NCBI RefSeq assembly: GCF_000002985.6
Contig: NC_003282.8
Location: 14,570,001 to 14,634,000, forward strand
Direction: 5' to 3'
Length of the DNA stretch: 64,000 nt
From: Caenorhabditis elegans
Lineage: Eukaryota > Nematoda > Chromadorea > Rhabditida > Rhabditidae
Made by a program: the position numbers and the translations under genes. The notes below the pieces were generated by a model, which worked only from the letters and a program-made list of their open reading frames with translations, ran no database searches and had not been told where the DNA came from. Of the stretch, positions 22,106 to 34,843 are shown piece by piece. Every line of letters begins with the position of its first letter. Position 1 is the first letter of the stretch.

Positions 22106-23055
22106 CTCAAAAAACCTGCCCTAACCATTTTATGCCGTACATTATTTCATTTCTAAGATTTTATCAACTTATGCTATTTACCACTAGATGTCACTATTCA
22201 GAAAATTGGGCACATTTCCTTGCGACTTTCCAGTAATTACGATAATTCATATTCACTGTTTTTTTTTCAAATTTTTAGAATGGTTTATTGATTTTCCTGA
22301 CAGTTTGCCATTTTTTCAAATTTCTACAAGTTACACCAACTTCAAGACTATTTAGTGCTCCATTCATTTGAAAGTATTGAGCATGTTTCTGGCGATTCAC
22401 AAAAAAATTTGCAGATGTTTCAACAGGTTCAGATATACTGGATTTTTGGAAACTTCGCAGTTATAGAAGTCATTTTGCTCAGTTCAAAGCTTCAAAAGCC
22501 TCATGAGCTTGTGAAAATGTATTATTTGCTGTTTCGTCCAGTTTATAAGTAGACACACTGTTTTGTCCTAGAATTGGAGTCTCGCTAACGATTCAATTTT
22601 TTTGAAATTTTATTTTTCAGTTCCACTTTATTATTGTTGATCAATTGTTGACGCTTCATTGATTCACATTTTTCCATTTCTGAGTGTTTCAAGTAATTCG
22701 AAGAAATGTTCCTTCTTTGCTACGTCATTTTAAACTTTTAAATGTTTCAACATGTTCATATGAACAGTTTTTGTAAGTTTTGACATTAGAAGTCGTATAC
22801 GCAGCCCTAAGTTTTACATTGTCCTAGCTAATGAAGTCGTGCATTATTTAATAAACTTAAAATAGGAATGCACAAAAGGATTTGAAAACTGTTGTTTAGA
22901 TTGAATTTTTGAAATGTATCAGATTTAAACAAATTTAAATGAATATTTCTCTGAAGGTTTTTAGCAATTCTGATTGTTTCAAATATTTTAATGGAATTGT
23001 TTAATTCCACTGTTTCAACACATTCATATTAACAGGGCTTCGTGTATTTTAGCAT

Positions 23056-23076
23056 TCCATGTGCCTTACAAGTTAG
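23056..23076 (+). ncRNA. Predicted 21U-RNA
   Basis: Core 23010-23017; CATT, U at +39. Confidence 0.62.
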
Positions 23077-24828
23077 GAATTATACTAACTTCCGAATGTT
23101 AATTTCAGCTGTAACAATGAAATAATGTTCCAGTAGACCTAGAACTTTATTTGCAAAATTCATACGATTCCTAAATATTGCATTCTATGGGTTACTTCAA
23201 AACGAAATGTTCTTCAACTGTTTCTACATGTCAATATTATTCGAATTTCAATTTTCGAATTTGAAAGTATTTTTTTCATTAGCTATAGATACGCGGGTTT
23301 AATTATTTTTCTAGGAAGCCGTTGGTTTTTTTTTCTGAAGCATAATTTTGGTAATTCAAACTTTCAGACGTATTATGTTGTTACAGGAAGATATTAATCG
23401 TACTTAATATTCAGTCAATTTTTTCATTGTTTTTAATGTTTCAACTTGTTCATAAATTAGCAATTACAAGCGTCTATCTCGAACTTCTTTTACGCTGGAA
23501 AATGTTGAAAAATCATTTTTCGATTTACTTCTCCACCATTAATGAAAAACTAGATTTACGGTGTTTTCTGCTTAAAAATTTGAAAATTCTACAGTAATTT
23601 TGTCATTTTTGCAGCTTTCATATGGCTTTTATAGACTAGGATAAATACATTTGAAAATACATTTTTTATATAAAATTGTGTAGAAACATTAATTTTAGTA
23701 GAAATTCGGCACAAAACCCAATTTCAAAAATTTCAAATGGCGATTATTTCCTTTCCTATTATTTTCATACTAGAATTATTGATTTCTAAAAATTAGATTT
23801 TTGATTCTATGTCGAAACCGCAAAAAAAAAGTTGACATTGAAACAAAAAACTTACCGTTTCAAAAAGTTTATATAATTTCAGCGTGTATAATCCCATGTT
23901 GAGTAATTGTAATGCATGTTTTTTGAATAGCTTAATTATTTCGGTTAAGTTTTTGAAAAAGTGCCAACTTGAACAAAAATGTATGTGACGTCATACTTTA
24001 AGAAATTTCACATTTCCAGAGACCATTACATTTTGAAATAGCTTGTTTATTTATGGCTACTTTCAAATAAATGTGTTTCATAGCAAATGAGCTAATTGTG
24101 ATGTCGAAGTTCTTATTCTAAATTTAACATATTTTCTAATTATCTGCAAAAAATCTAGTCCATGGTCCCTCTTCTCCAAATTCCCACATTCAAAAGTTGA
24201 TCTCACATCACTTTTCCGACTGTTTATTGTTCCAACTACCCTGCTGACGTCATCATTTTCTGTTCGCTCTCCTCTTTATTGTACAAGAAGACCAGCAAAG
24301 ACGAAAAGGGGCGAATAAATTTTGGTGGTTTGATCTCATGAACTTTGATATGACTTTGATTACCCCCACACACACACACACGAGGTAAACTTTTTTCTTC
24401 ACTGTTTTATCACACAATGGAGTTTATACATTCAGCGAATAGCGGAAAGTGGGTACTGTAGCAAAAGGGGAAAAAGTGATGATAAAATTTTGGTTGTTTG
24501 ATTTTCGATTGGGTACAAATAGTTTGTAATTACCCTGCGGCCGATGTTTGACATTTCGATGCGAAAGGGTGTGTAGACAGAGCATAGTGATAGTGGTGGG
24601 TGATAAAATAACGACCTTTGGTACTATTAGTTGACAGGGGGTGTAACAGTGATCTTTTGATATTTGGAGAAGTTCGCTGTGAACTTTAATGAATATTCAT
24701 AGCTGTATTGCTTATCTAGAGTTTAATTTTAAATTGAAAAATGAGTAAAATATGTACTTTGCAATTTTTTGCGATAATATACTGTTTCATGTTTTTATTA
24801 AATTTACAGGGATTCCGTTCAGTTTTAG

Positions 24829-24849
24829 TGATTTCGGTTTGTAACTTTG
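24829..24849 (+). ncRNA. Predicted 21U-RNA (best-kept unit of the tandem array)
   Basis: Core 24782-24789; TAGT, U at +40. Confidence 0.65.
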
Positions 24850-25190
24850 CCAGAATCAACTTCCAATTTGAAAAAAAAAACATTTATTTTATAACATTTG
24901 TAAAGTTTTTAGTGCCCTTCTGTAAAATATTCCAAAAAAAATCCAAAACACGAAATTTCTGAAAGTTTAAAAAGTGATGAAGATTATTTGATATTTTAAG
25001 AAGTTTTAGATTTTTTGTATTTGAACTTTTGTGTAATTTTCTAGAACAATAGAATTCCCGGCATATTGTTAATGTTCAGCTTAGTTCTAAATTCAAAAAA
25101 AAAAATATTATGAATTTCTGCGTTTTTTTTTCTGTGAAAATTAACAGTTTCTTGTTCTAATTAAATATCCGATAATTCATTGATTTTTAG

Positions 25191-25211
25191 TTGAGCAGTG
25201 ATTTAAATTGG
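25191..25211 (+). ncRNA. Possible 21U-RNA, weakened core
   Basis: Array unit with CAGTTTCT at 25145-25152; TAGT, U at +39. Confidence 0.3.
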
Positions 25212-25678
25212 CCAAAAACTACCAACAGACAAATGAAAAAATACGTGCACTTTTTAGAGTTTTTAGTCATGCAAACAATTCCAATTTTTTAAATCTATCA
25301 TAGAACAATTAGTTTTTCGTTATATGTGAATCGATATTGGTTCTGAAAAAAAATGTCTAAAATTCTGACGCTTTTGTCAAAAATTTACAGTTTCTAGATC
25401 TCTTTAAAGTTGTGATGATTATTTTCTTTCAATTCCTCTATATCTCTGACTTTGAATACTCTAAATTGAGAAAGCTTGAAAATCTGTCTTCTTCAGATGA
25501 TTCCAGAAAAACTCAAGAATACTGTAATTTTGAAAGCTGTGCATTTTCACTGTCTCTGCTGTACTCAAATTTGACTCGATTATTAATTTTGAACGGAAAA
25601 TTTTGTTCTGCAATTTTCATTAAAAAATATACAGTTTCATGTTTTTGTTAAATTTTTAACAATCATGCTCATTTTTAG

Positions 25679-25699
25679 TTGGACTGTTCCACGTGGAAA
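25679..25699 (+). ncRNA. Possible 21U-RNA, weakened core
   Basis: Array unit with CAGTTTCA at 25632-25639; TAGT, U at +40. Confidence 0.38.
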
Positions 25700-25949
25700 A
25701 AACATAAATTTTTCAGATTTAAAATATTCTAACAATTTCCGAAAGCTGAAATTTCTAGAACTTTTATTAATTGAGCAGTTTTGATACTTGAAAAGGTACT
25801 CTTTCCTAGAAAAATATGTTTTCTCACAATATCGTTACTGTTGAGCTTAATTCTGACTCGTAAAAAAATTCTAAAATTCTGTTTCATTTTTTCAAAAGTT
25901 TACAGTTTCTTGTTTTTATGAAATTTGATATGATTGCGTTTGCTTTTAG

Positions 25950-25970
25950 TACGCTTGGTAAACTTTGAGT
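25950..25970 (+). ncRNA. Possible 21U-RNA, weakened core
   Basis: Array unit with CAGTTTCT at 25903-25910; TAGT, U at +40. The exact CTGTTTCA at 25879 just upstream has no YRNT in range. Confidence 0.35.
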
Positions 25971-26851
25971 ATCTCGTGGTGAACTTTAACATGTATTTTT
26001 AGAGATTTTAGTAATTGAAATTTTGTATAATTTTTAGAACAATTAGTTTTCCGTTATATGTGCACTAGTTTCGAATTAGGAAACAATTCTAAATTTCTGA
26101 AGTTTTTGTTGAAAATTTACATTTTCTTGTTTTCATTAAAGCTATAAGGATTCCTTTAATTTTTAATTGATGATTGAAAGTTGTGCGTTTTATGAAAAAA
26201 GTGCAAATCGAAACAATGACTCTGCAAATTGAATATTTTAAACGTTCAAAACTTTTTATCTGAAATGTGATTTTTAAAAATCCCAGAATACTGGCATTCC
26301 AAAGTATGACCATTTTTATTTAGTCAAAAAAAAATTAATTTGGAAATTTAAAATTCTGGAATTTAATTTGCCAAAAAATTACAGTTTCATGTTCTAATTT
26401 TATTCGTGATAATTATACACGTGATGTACACTTATTTCAATTGTTGTGATTTCATTAATAAAAAATTTAGGCAAAGATTTTGAAAAATTCCAGAATACTG
26501 TTAGTCGGAAATATGTACATTTTCAGTGTTCATTTTGACTTAAAATAAACTTAATGATTGACTTTGGTCGTAAGAAAGTTCTGAAGTTCTGCAATTATTA
26601 TTATAATACAAACATTTTTTCTAGATCTCAGTCTCTCATATATCGCATATAAATAAATAAATAAAAACATATACCATTTCATGTTTTTATAAAATTTGCA
26701 ATGATTGGTTCACCTATTTGCAATTTTCTCACAATATCATTAAGCTAGATTTTGTGAAAAATGCTCTAAAGTTATGTTTTTATTTATTTCATTTTTTTTA
26801 TTCACAGTTTCTTGTTCTTGTGAAATTTGTAATGATTACGTTAATTTTTAG

Positions 26852-26872
26852 TAGGTTTTTGATTCTATAGAG
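26852..26872 (+). ncRNA. Possible 21U-RNA, weakened core
   Basis: Array unit with CAGTTTCT at 26805-26812; TAGT, U at +40. Confidence 0.35.
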
Positions 26873-27537
26873 TTTTCCAAAAAATATCTTCGAAATCCGA
26901 ATTCTCAGGAAGTTCGCAAAATGATGGTGTCCTTTTGATACCTGAAGAAGTCCATAATGGAAATAGGAGCTTTAGGATTTTTTTTTAAATTTTAGACACT
27001 TTGTTTCTAAAAATTACTTTTTTCACAATATTGTCACTGTATTAGTTTCACTTTCGGTTTTTCTTTTAATTTTGAAAATTTACACTTTCATGTTCTTATT
27101 AAATTTTCGCTAATTCTGTATATTTTTAATCTTCTCGTTCAATGCATTTCTAATCACACAATTCAAAAATAACCAGACAACATTTTTCTTTTTAACTTTT
27201 CAAAATAAGTGTTATAATTAGTTCTTGTCCCCAAATTTGTCTTCCAAAAGTTATTTCCAACATTGTTTCAATAGTCTGATAAGTAGGAAATGACAAATTT
27301 GTCATTCGAACTAAAATCATCACTGATAAAATGTTACAGCTACATTACGGAAAGAATAGTATCAAAATTAGTAGGTTCCAAACCTAATTGCGTCATTTTC
27401 TTATTAAAATGTGTCTTAAGCTTGGACTCAAGCGATACATTAAAACAAGAAAACAATGAAATTGAACTACAAAACAATTTTTATGTATCAGTTGCCTTAT
27501 ATAAAACTTAGATGAAACATTGTTTAGTGAAAAATTG

Positions 27538-27573
27538 CACCCGACAACAAACCCCTTAATTGTCGGGCGCTGG
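27538..27573. repeat. Short inverted-repeat element, compact
   Basis: CACCCGACAACAAACC followed directly by CCTTAATTGTCGGGCGC; the centre has been lost. Confidence 0.55.
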
Positions 27574-27769
27574 AAATTTTTTACACACCGAGAGTAAAAA
27601 GAAAAATAAAAAATAAATGTCCGGTGTGTTTCAAATATGTGTTTAAAACTTGCAAGAAACTTTAGTTTTATTATAACTTCACAAGAAATTATTTCAGTTC
27701 ATGTTTTCAAAAATAAAATTCCACTGTTTCATTTTGTTGTTTTATACAGTTAACATTTTTAATTTACAA

Positions 27770-27790
27770 TTAATTTACAACCACTTGTAG
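27770..27790 (+). ncRNA. Predicted 21U-RNA
   Basis: Core 27724-27731; CAAT, U at +39. Confidence 0.62.
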
Positions 27791-29769
27791 TTTCGAATTA
27801 AAATTTAGTTCCCTGCCCCTATCAAGTTAAAAAAAAGATTTTCATTGGTCAATCAATCCAAAATCTTCTAGATCTCTTTTTTTCCAATCGTAATATTATC
27901 TTTTCCCTAGATAAACACGTTTATCATCACACACTAGGGCATACCAAAATAATTCTATTCTGATCTCTTAGACCCCGCTCTTCCAAAAATTATTTACTTC
28001 TATCCGAAATTCCACATCAGCTGGTCGGGTGGCTGCTGACTGCATGTAATATTTAATGGCTTTGATTTTTTATTTTTGGATAGCTTTTGAAGGGGGAAAT
28101 TATATGCATACGGGAAGGAAGAAAAGAATGTGGGTATGTGAACTTTGAAGGTCAAGAGATTTTGAGATTAAGATCGGAAAGTGGTGGAGACGTGGGACTG
28201 TTTTGAATTGTACTTTTTACTTTTAAATGTTTGCAAGTTTTTGAAAATATATTTTTGAAAAAGAAACATTTTTTAGTGGATTTTTTTTCGAATATCAAGG
28301 GTTTGAAACTGTAACTTATCTCTATTAAAACATAAATAGTTTTTCATTTGTGAATTTTTATTATAAAGTTTATCTTGCCAAAATCAATTCTCAAAAAATG
28401 CTGTACAATACTTTTAGTAACAACTTGAAAAAGTATAACATTTCAAATACTCCAAAAAGGATAACACTTTTATTCAAAAAATTTGAAAATTTAAGATGAG
28501 AATGTTTGCAACACGAATTGTGATAACTTTGACCCATTCTTGAAATCGTTAAAAATTTTGAATTTTTTGGTTTTTTATAAAGCAAATTCCCAAAATAACT
28601 AGTAACCTGAATTTAAAAAAGTAACACATTGAAAAGGAAAAGAGAGAACTATTGCGCTGGTTATTGTGATAAATTAATAATAGCTTAGAAACAGTAACCA
28701 TTTGTTTTGTAAATTCAATTTTTTTTTCTAAAAAAAACAACCGCGAGTTGAGAAGAGTAACACATAAAATTACATTACTAGAATACAAATAAACTTGGGA
28801 GAAAAAAGTCTGAAAAAAAAAATTCAGACTGAGAAGTTAGAATGGAAAAGTAATTGAAAAATAAAGTTTGAGATAAAACAGAGTAACTTACAAAACTTAA
28901 ACTTATGTCCTGTTTGTGAAAGTTTAAAGCAAATCCAAAGATAGGAACTTTTGAAAAATAAAACTTGAAGGGCTTTTGAAAGCATCCAGAAACATATGAA
29001 TTCTGTTTTAAAAAAATTTAAATGCTCAACTAAAAAAGTGCTTAAATTGCTCAATATTACTATTAGATTAGTTTTAAATTTTTTTGAAAAAAAAACACAG
29101 TTTCATGTGATTCATAAATTTTTCTTTGTGGTTTCAAAAACATTCATGATCAGATATGCTCATCCCGTTTCGAAATGTTCATATTTTAAACTTTTTCTAT
29201 CGGTGGTTTGGTTTGTTACTTGCTTTCATTATGATAAAAAATAATTTTGTGCATCAAGTGCAGAAATTCAGCAAAAATAGAGCACTATGCAATATTTTTC
29301 TGCATTTTCGAATTTACGATTTAACTTGTGATGCACCGTTTTCTGCCATTCACCAGATCCCCAAAATTAAATTTCTGATTTACAATTCCATAGTGATCAT
29401 TGCAATGATCATTCTTCTTATTATGCGAATAGGTAGACACAAATAGTATAACATTGCGCAGTGTCTACGCGGAGATAAGTGTATGCGGACCATTGCGCGG
29501 AGGTGGCAATAGGGACACACAGCAGTGTCTAGTTTGATCTTTGGTTGGATTATGAACAGGTTTGCTAACTGGTATTGTAAAGATCAATTGCATTCATTGA
29601 AAAAAGAAGAGCACTGAGAATGGTGAACCTTTGCGAAAGTTTATAGAAGTTTTGAAACACTGAAAAAAATTGAGATGATATTTTTTTCTGGCCGTAGAAT
29701 GCCAATGATTGGGAAAAATGATTCACTGTTTCAAGGTTCTAATTTAAAGTTTGCATTAGATTTGTTTAA

Positions 29770-29790
29770 TTGATAAGCAAAGAAGCAAAA
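29770..29790 (+). ncRNA. Predicted 21U-RNA
   Basis: Core 29726-29733; TAAT, U at +37. Confidence 0.57.
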
Positions 29791-30046
29791 GCAACGAATA
29801 TTAGGAAATATTGTAAAAGTTTATGAATGTTTTTGAAACATTAAAAAAAAAAATTATTTCAAGATTGTTTTCTCTTTTTTAGAAACTTTCAAAAACATGA
29901 AACTTGACAAGCAGAATCTAAAAATGATAGTTTTTCCAGTTTTTAAAAGTGACCGGCTAGCTTGGTGACATGTGATTAGTGATTGGAAATACATTTCCCC
30001 ACTGTTTCAATGTGTTAATTTAAAAGTTACATTAGGTGTCTCTTGA

Positions 30047-30067
30047 TTATGACTTGCGTTGATTTGG
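30047..30067 (+). ncRNA. Predicted 21U-RNA
   Basis: Core 30002-30009; TGAT, U at +38. The flank after the core resembles that of the 29726 unit. Confidence 0.62.
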
Positions 30068-31239
30068 TTTGGGATTTTATTTAAATTTTCAAAAAATAAA
30101 CTGAAATGTTCGAATATGAAAGTTAAAATTATGTACAGAATTCTTATACATTTTCACAATTTTTTCAAATGTTTGCAAATAAAATTTCAAATTACTTTTG
30201 ATCTACGGAGAAAATAAGTAATCTTTTTATTTTAATGCTCACTTCACAACACTGCTAGACAAAATTTCAGTCATTATCAAATCCAGAAAACTTGATAAAT
30301 TAGAAGAAATTCACAGGAACTTGATAATTTAAATTTAAGTATAAAAAAACCGAAAAAATTCAAAAGTGATTTAAAAATATTATGTATACCGGTAAAACGC
30401 AGAAAAGTTGAAAACTTATTTGACCGGACAATAAAAATAATTTAGAAAAAAAAATTGAAAAATTGCATACAAATTTTTGACCAAATTTCTATAATTTAAA
30501 ATCTCCTCTTTTGATGCAGATATTTCGAGAATTGAGTTGTTACCCATTGACGAAGCAAAGTCCCAAATTCTACTCGAAAATTATCCCCAATGTGAAACAT
30601 AGTTTTTGCTTAGCAATGCTGATGTATTGAATATCGTCACAGAATGAACAAATACTTGAGAGCATTGATTTGAAGTTGAAACGGGAAAGATCGGAATGTT
30701 TACGGGAAAGGACATTCTTGTGGGGGGAAAAGATCAAGTTTCGTTCAACCTAGATACACGAAAATGAGCAATAGTCTTTTGAATAAGCATTCGTTTGCAC
30801 TATTTCAACCGACATTTCAAAACTGGAAATTAGCTGGTCTTTCGATTTTTGTATTGGAACTTTGAAAACTGAAAATTGGCTGCAACAATGTTCTGGGGCA
30901 CACGGTTTTCAAAATTTTAATTTAACATTTAAAAAATTTGCATTAATATATTTCAAAATTTTCCTCTGTTTCATCAAGTTGTTCAATGTTTGATGCGTTG
31001 CTATTATTTTTATTTTCGTTTCTGTCCAAGGATTGAGCACCTTTTAGTTTTAGTTACTGTATTTTTGTAGAAAACTACTTTTTAACCTTGCTTTTAAAAA
31101 TATAATGTTCCCACATTAAAAACCGTGCTTCAATTCGGCAAAACTAGAAAATTCCATTTTAACTTTTTTTTTCAGTTTCAGAATTAGAATATCAAGTAAA
31201 CCTTTTCAATTTTTACGGTGCTTTGTTCTGAGAGCTTTT

Positions 31240-31775
31240 GTTGTTTAGACCCAAAATGGTTCAAAACTACCGAATTTCGTTAGGAGACGTTTTGAAAAAT
31301 TCTCAAAAAATAGTTATGGCGGTTTAAAGTTTTGAAAAGGGCTGAATTTCAGCTAAAATCACAATTCTTGTCAACTTCTCGGCGTTGCAGCGTCTGGTAC
31401 TCAGTTTTTTATTAAATTATCACATTTTAATGCAAATTTTGGTAATTAATTACACGTTTATTCGTTGATATAGGTACACTTTTGGTCAGTGCGGCACAAA
31501 AAGTAGAATATTCTTGTATCAAACTGACCAAAAATGTAGTTAAATCCATGAATAAACTTGTAATAATTTACCAAAATTTGCATTAAAAAGTTATAACTGA
31601 ATAAAAATTGAGGACTAGACTGTGCGACACCAAGAAGTTGGCAAGAACTATGATTTTCGTAAAAAATAAGCCCTTTTCAGAACTTCGAACCGCCATCGCT
31701 TTCTTTTGAGAAATTTTCAAAACCTCATATTACGAAATTCGGTAGTTTTGGGTAGTTTTTCGTCTAACAATACAG
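31240..31775. repeat. Large imperfect palindrome (foldback/MITE-like), about 535 bp
   Basis: The left arm (about 31240-31485) reads AAAACTACCGAATTTCG, then GGCGGTTTAAAGTTTTGAAA, then TTAATGCAAATTTTGGTAA. The right arm (about 31540-31775) is its diverged reverse complement, including CGAAATTCGGTAGTTTTGGG and TTACCAAAATTTGCATTAA. No coding capacity. This is the form of the nonautonomous palindromic DNA elements common in C. elegans. The arms differ enough that it is old. Confidence 0.85.
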
Positions 31776-31855
31776 TCTAAAAAATTGGCTTAATTTTTTT
31801 CCAAAATATACTGTTTCACTATATCGTTAAATCTGACAAACTTTCAACTAGTTGA

Positions 31856-31876
31856 TTTTGTTTTTCTTTTGCCTCC
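31856..31876 (+). ncRNA. Predicted 21U-RNA beside the palindrome
   Basis: Core 31811-31818; TGAT, U at +38. Confidence 0.62.
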
Positions 31877-32174
31877 CAGTAACATAAATGAGAACAGTTA
31901 CCTTGGAAATTGAACGCTCGTTTGAAAACTTTTTTTCTGAAATAAATCACAGATTAAGCCAAAAAGATAAATGTCAATCCTCCAAAAATTAAAATAAGAG
32001 GAAGCCATTTTCGGACATCAATGCAGAGCATAATCCTCATACCTTGAGCACACTTTTTTGATTGAAAGAATCAATTTTCCATTTGCAGAGTGACATTTTC
32101 ATGTTTCACATAAGTGACATAATAAGTTAAAATTTTAAAGAAACATTATTGAATTTTGAAATATTTCCTTTTTC

Positions 32175-32225
32175 AGTGTCAGACATTTATAGGGGTGTGG
32201 TCGAACCCGGCAAATGTCGGGCGCG
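32175..32225. repeat. Short inverted-repeat element
   Basis: GTGTCAGACATTTATAGGGG with CGAACCCGGCAAATGTCGGG; one arm well kept, the other diverged. Confidence 0.65.
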
Positions 32226-34241
32226 AAAAACATGTTTTTTTCAAAATTTCTTCAAACTCATTTTGCTATGACAACTCTTATAAATAAGCCAAATAATTAC
32301 AACAATCAATTATTAAAAAAAAATAAAATTCCCTTTTCTACTCATAAAAAAGATCATCACAGATCAATTACTAGCGCTAACGAAAGTAAATTGCTAAAAA
32401 TTGAAATGTTGTGCTCTGTGAGCACACCTGCCCCGGTTACTGTAATGCTCTTTATCTGCTATACACGGTGCAAACAAAGAGAAGCGTGTGTGTGTGTGTG
32501 ATCTAACGGAAGTGTTGCGATTCCGATAGCTTTTATACGATATTTAAAGGTTTTTGAATTTTTGGGGAAAATTTTTGTTTTTAAAAATCTACCGTTTTAC
32601 ATACATTTTGTAAGTTGATCAGCAAATACATAATCATTAGGTAGAAACATTTCTTTCGGGTGTAGTTTTGATATTTATGTCAAAATAGTTTACTGTTTCT
32701 TAAAATTTTCATAAGTTTCAATTATTTTCGTCATGCAATATATCAATTTTTAAACATTGTTAACTTATGTATTCCTGAAAAATAAATAAGGGCCGTACTT
32801 CGCTTCCGTATAATACCCTCCATATTAAAAAATAATGTTTCAACAAACTTTGAAGACGAACTCAAAGAACATAAAATCGTTGCTAGATGTGCAAATATCT
32901 GGAAAATACGTCAAAAAGGAAATTCAAGCCGTGGCCGTGGTTTGATAAAACTGGCCACACGTTTGCTAATTCTTTTAAGTAAATATTTATGTTCCCTCTA
33001 CAGATCAGGAAAACACTTTTCTTTAAAATAAGTTTTGATATCAAATTTTTCCATAAACACACACATCATAATCTTCTTTCCTTCTTCTTCCACTTTTTCT
33101 TGATTCCTACCAAAAACCAAAGTCAACACTACCAAAAAACCAATATTTTTTCTCCTATTATCTCTTCCGTTCTCAAGTTTTTAAAAGTCTCGTTCTTCCA
33201 TGCCCATGTAGATCAAACCATCAAAAAGTTAGTAATAGGATTAAAGACTATCGACTCAAGTTGGTAGATCAAATCAGTGTCACATGACTTTTTGAAAAAG
33301 GACATTGTTTTGCGTCATGTACTTTTTCGCTGAAAATTGGGGGAGAATCGCGTTTATATGTAAATTTTTTGTTTGGCTGTCGACTTTGATATTTAAAATT
33401 GTTTTTATTTGGATCAAATTTACTAGTTTGGATGGACTACAGTAACTGAAAGTTCAAAACTTAAATAGTCGTACTGTAACAGTAATTTTGAAATGCTTAG
33501 TTCATCCTTTAAGTGTATTCAATTTTACCACTAAATTGAAGTTAGTGTCCAGAATTCACAGTTTCAGGTAAATTTTTTACAGTTTCAGGTTCAATTAATA
33601 CTGGAAATTTCGAAACGTTGTAATTATTAAGTTTGGTGACCGTTTTTAAAAAGCCTCCGATTTGGTTTGAGAAGCACCTTTTTAAAAGTTTTTGAATAAT
33701 CCTCTACGGCGAAATAAAACGAATTTACACCAAACCCCTTAAACTAAACTGAAAAACTGATTTTCTAAAAATAAATCAACTGCGTCAGAAACTCCATAAA
33801 GTTGGCAAATTTTAAACCGTGGTATTTCTACACTCTGCTCAATTCCCAATATTTCGAATTAAAATCCACTTTCTAAATGTGGAAACATTCATTTTAAGGA
33901 TGTATAGTTAATTTAACTTGATAAGTGAAATTAGTACCATATTATCGAAAATGCAACAGCCGAGTTGAATTTGATTTTTCAGAAAAAAAAATTACTGTAT
34001 CTGGAACTGAATTTAGCACTCTAAACAATGTTGTTTATTTAGTTGTTTACCCATCTTACTGTATTTTCAATTTCATTTCTGTAAAAAATATCAACATTTT
34101 GAAACAACACTTAAAAAAATTGTTCTGTATCAAAAACGTTTTAAGTCAGTGACTATTATTTTTGAAAATATTCTAGATACATGTTTACTTCATTATATTG
34201 AAGATATTGAACAAATTCCATTCATATTAATTTTTTATATT

Positions 34242-34313
34242 AGCGCCCTACATTTAGCGGTTTTTGCGTTGTAAATCAAATTTATGAAGAAACCCGGTAG
34301 ATGTCTGCCGCTC
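34242..34313. repeat. Short inverted-repeat element
   Basis: AGCGCCCTACATTTAGCGG and AACCCGGTAGATGTCTGCCG arms around about 35 bp. Confidence 0.65.
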
Positions 34314-34744
34314 CAGTTTATCAATTCAGGTAAGCTTGCAATACATCCTGTGTTTCTATAGTTTCACATTGTGGTCTTGCAACTGTTTGGTTTCTTAAAA
34401 GGTGTTAAAAACGGGAACTTTTCGAAAGAAAGAAATTTCAAAATTTGCAGTGATAAAATGATTTACAAGTTTTTGGTTCTGTGAACTTTTTGAATCTTTT
34501 ATCAGATTGTATTGTACTCTTATCGTTTTTAAATTTTGAGCTGCTTTTTTCGAGGAAGTTGTGTTTAAATGTTTAAAAATGTTTTATTTTATTTCTAAAA
34601 AAAATTACGGTTTCTAGAGGCTCATAAATTGAAATACTAGTCTGTAGCACTAGTCCACATCATCATCTAATCCTAAATATGCACTCGCAACAGAAACATC
34701 CATAAGTGTCAAAATTAAGACCTCGCCCACTTTGAGGATCATGT

Positions 34745-34843
34745 CCCGACGTCTAACGGGTTTCACGCCGCACTCATAGTAGCACTGTTACGCCCACAGC
34801 AAGTTGAACGTAGTGCCGTGCTGAAACCGCCAGATGTCGGGCC
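34745..34843. repeat. Short inverted-repeat element with longer centre
   Basis: CCCGACGTCTAACGGGTTTC and GAAACCGCCAGATGTCGGG; the centre contains a further imperfect hairpin around GCACTGTTACGCCC. Confidence 0.65.

Larger units (their letters stand above)
11131..24740. other. Gene-free 21U-RNA block
   Basis: No exon set, tRNA or conserved protein could be supported; open frames are short and A/T-biased. It holds the 21U predictions listed separately, three exact cores without a proper YRNT (15990 and 19318 +, 20128 -), and weaker cores such as CCGTTTCA at 15421. It also contains the repeats at 16.5-19.1 kb and a G+C-rich patch at 18510-18545 (GAGCCGCGCCGGAGGTGCGG) that looks like a repeat fragment. 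Confidence 0.7.
24741..27150 (+). repeat. Diverged tandem array of about ten 21U-like promoter units
   Basis: A block close to ACAGTTTCATGTTCTTATTA, followed about 20 nt later by a GATTACGTTAATTTTTAGT-like end, recurs at 24782, 25145, 25389, 25632, 25903, 26120, 26382, 26674, 26805 and 27083, mostly 215-365 bp apart. Between blocks, phrases such as TAGAACAATTAGTTTTCCGT and CTCACAATATCGTTACTG also recur. Only 24782 keeps an exact CTGTTTCA; others read CAGTTTCA or CAGTTTCT. The TAGT after the core stays at +39/40 in most. Confidence 0.7.
27151..31239. other. Intergenic stretch with sparse 21U units
   Basis: Four exact + strand cores (27724, 29726, 30002, 30966); 30966 lacks a YRNT at 37-40. 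The open frame at 27290-27511 is isolated, with no splice context or recognised motif. Confidence 0.65.

Noticed and set aside
27290-27511. Plus-strand frame of 73 codons
   Set aside because: No supporting splice sites, composition like the flanking noncoding DNA, no known motif.
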